Positions 62,680 to 64,000 of a DNA stretch of 64,000 nt are shown one piece after another (positions within the stretch are counted from its first letter, which is position 1; each line of letters opens with the position of its first letter). Under the pieces are notes generated by a model. It ran no database searches, was not told where the DNA came from, and saw only the letters and a program-made list of their open reading frames with translations. Where the stretch lies: the NCBI GenBank assembly GCA_965263045.1, contig CBDHGK010000041.1:3906001-3970000 (forward strand). Direction: 5' to 3'. The DNA is from G963664115 sp965263045. GTDB lineage: Bacteria > Acidobacteriota > Terriglobia > 20CM-2-55-15. The translations under genes were made by a program, and so were the position numbers.

Positions 62680-62915
62680 GGGGTGGGCCAAATCAGATGA
62701 TCAAAAGTGGGCCAGACCGGGTGGACAAACCCATCATCGCTCGCGTGATCACTTCCTTGATCTTCATGGCCCGCTCCAGCGTCCGGGCCGGATACAACTG
62801 CATTAGCTTTCCTCCTTTGCGAATGCATCCTTATCCAGACCCCGGCTCCCTTAGGACCGGACACTTCATTTGCTATCACCACCGGACACATCATGTGCTA
62901 CCGACACCTCCAGCC
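62680..62915 (-). mobile_element. Deletion remnant of a transposon (ISNCY/IS481-like)
   Basis: On the minus strand a 36-residue frame (62693-62803) with an AAAGGAGG ribosome-binding site reads MQLYPARTLERAMKIKEVIT, matching the N-terminus of transposases that open ERAMK(I/V)xEV(I/L). It is cut off after about 25 residues. The upstream side carries GGACACTTCATTTGC and GGACACATCATGTGC, like transposon end repeats, and the other side has GTGGGCCA repeated. The middle of the element is lost. Confidence 0.6.
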
Positions 62916-63014
62916 GCGTCGCTTGACAGATTCTCCTCGCTCGACTTATTACTGATATTCCTTCATTCGATCCTCCTCCAGTTCGTTCCGAATAGAAAAG
63001 CGCCTCTTCGTTTT

Positions 63015-63299
63015 TCAAGGATTTTGGGCGAAATGCCCTGACAGACTAAAGGACGGTAAGGCCGAGAGTTTGCGCCGAATGATGGTGTCGGCTCGATGGA
63101 GGGATTCCAGATCCTTGCGCCAGGCGTTGACGTGGGCCCTCACAGTGGCCCGCAGTTCCGAAGGCTCGTGAATCCCGGTGAAGACCGAAGAATCCAGGAC
63201 GTCGCTTTCGTAGGCGCGCCGGATTTTCGAGTTCGTGATGTTGGCCAGCCACTCCAGCTCTGGTGGGACATCGGTCAGGGTGCCGAAGTGAGCCAGCGT
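63015..63299 (-). pseudogene. Tyrosine integrase N-terminal fragment
   Basis: The frame LAHFGTLTDVPPELEWLANI then RRAYESDVLDSSVF, IHEPSELRATVRAHVNAWRK and TIIRRKLSALPSF matches the core-binding N-terminal domain of XerC/D-like integrases. No start is visible and the catalytic domain is missing, since a stop follows soon after the SALPSF block. It is a truncated remnant. Confidence 0.72.
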
Positions 63300-63461
63300 C
63301 AGGCCAGGAATAATTATAGGAATGAAGTCAGTCAGGAAGGTCGCTATTTAAACACGAGAATGTATTTTACCGTGCTTAAATGCAAGCCTTTAATGACCTG
63401 TAGAAAGACAGATGCGCCACGTGCCTCGTAGGGCCGGGCGCGGCCGGCGGCCGAGTGCATC

Positions 63462-63675
63462 TCAACGCGGCCGGCTTACTCCGAGCGCCTCCGAGATGGT
63501 GTCGAGATCCGACAAAGTTCGGGGGCTCAACTGGCTCCAATCGCTCTTCGAGAGATACAGATTTACTGCGTTCCGGCTGACCCCTCCCGCGATTTCCAGA
63601 AGCTTACGGTGTTTCGCCCAGGGGCCGGAAGTGCGGGAACGCCCTAGCCCGCATAGATCACCAATCGACGCGTGA
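63462..63675 (-). pseudogene. Possible XRE-type helix-turn-helix fragment
   Basis: The translated end (HRKLLEIAGGVSRNAVNLYL then LSPRTLSDLDTISEALGVSR) resembles an XRE/Cro-like helix-turn-helix protein, where xTLxxIxxALGVS is typical of the last helix. The start is unclear. The 63676-63845 gap to the next remnant holds nothing recognised. Confidence 0.4.
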
Positions 63676-63845
63676 TTGCGATTTTGCGTAAAAGAACCCT
63701 GGGTGGGCGCGAGATGGTGTGGGGGGAGCATCTCAGGGTGAATTGACGAGTTTTTGGCGATGTGAGAAGCGGATTTTCGTGCTCAATAGAGCGTTGACGA
63801 TCGCGATCAGACACACCTCGGCTCGGACTGGGTAAGCGAATCGAT

Positions 63846-64000
63846 TTCAGGGACGAAGCCGCAGCGTCGGTGTCAGCATCGCAGTGGCATTGTTTGTAGG
63901 TTGCGGACAACGGCGGCATAGACCTCGGCGTAAGGACAGGCTTCAGCCATCGACACCCAGACGTTTCGGACCGTGAACCGGATGCGGGCACCGATCTTGA
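63846..64000 (-). pseudogene. IS1380-type transposase, C-terminal fragment at window edge
   Basis: The minus-strand frame KIGARIRFTVRNVWVSMAEA then CPYAEVYAAVVRK resembles the last 35 residues of IS1380-family transposases. The expected ending (NLQTMPLRC) is found one base out of frame around 63885-63900, where the DNA has an extra A, so a frameshift near the end is likely. The 5' part lies beyond the window. Confidence 0.6.

Noticed and set aside
62454..63041. 195-residue open frame at the island end
   Set aside because: No ribosome-binding site or known motif, and it overlaps a transposase remnant on the other strand.
41403..64000. A second attachment site (copy of the tRNA-Arg(CCG) 3' end)
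   Set aside because: Scanned by eye; no match to TTCAAATCCTGTCGGGCG was found, so the right border is lost or outside the window.

Overview
The window reads as one contig of a high-GC Gram-negative bacterium. Lipobox and signal peptides, an outer-membrane porin-like protein, a PEP-CTERM protein, an ECF sigma factor paired with a Ser/Thr kinase, and E1-alpha/E1-beta type 2-oxoacid dehydrogenase genes fit Acidobacteriota best, with Planctomycetota or a deltaproteobacterial lineage as alternatives. This placement is inferred from gene content only; no rRNA is present.

Region 1 (1-41.3 kb) is chromosomal backbone. It holds a DUF418 membrane protein, a PEP-CTERM protein, small secreted proteins, tRNA-His, a pair of paralogous 60-residue membrane proteins, a GtrA/CDP-alcohol phosphotransferase pair, an ECF sigma/kinase pair, a ribose-type ABC importer operon, a 2-oxoacid dehydrogenase operon (E1-alpha, E1-beta, E2) followed by serine acetyltransferase, thiC behind a TPP riboswitch, Fe-S assembly genes, a large radical SAM protein, folB, trxB, an amino-acid permease, tRNA-Arg(TCG), an amt-glnK operon with a porin-like first gene, and arginase. 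Two insertion sequences sit in or beside the sugar importer operon. An IS256-type element splits the binding-protein gene with a clean 8-bp target duplication. An IS630-type element sits exactly in the stop codon of the gene upstream of the ATPase gene.

Region 2 (41.3-64 kb) is a mobile island that begins at the 3' end of tRNA-Arg(CCG) with a tyrosine integrase. It carries two small HTH proteins, a primase-polymerase/helicase gene split into three pieces by an IS21 and an IS1380 element, an iteron-like array, a two-gene operon that looks like a reader-plus-nuclease pair, a second IS21 element, a second IS256 copy, a 5'-truncated GGDEF gene, a nuclease-like/HEPN-like pair, a serine recombinase, an ArdC-type protein, a ribbon-helix-helix protein and several transposase and integrase remnants. 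The far end of the island was not found in the window.

Most notable: (i) the 5' leader of the porin-amt-glnK operon contains two successive modules, each with hexaloop hairpins overlapping an intrinsic terminator, the layout used by ANTAR antitermination proteins; (ii) removing both insertions and one copy of each target duplication rebuilds an intact 670-codon primase-helicase frame; (iii) the candidate reader-nuclease operon of the island has an IS21 inserted exactly in its ribosome-binding site, which the target duplication has preserved.
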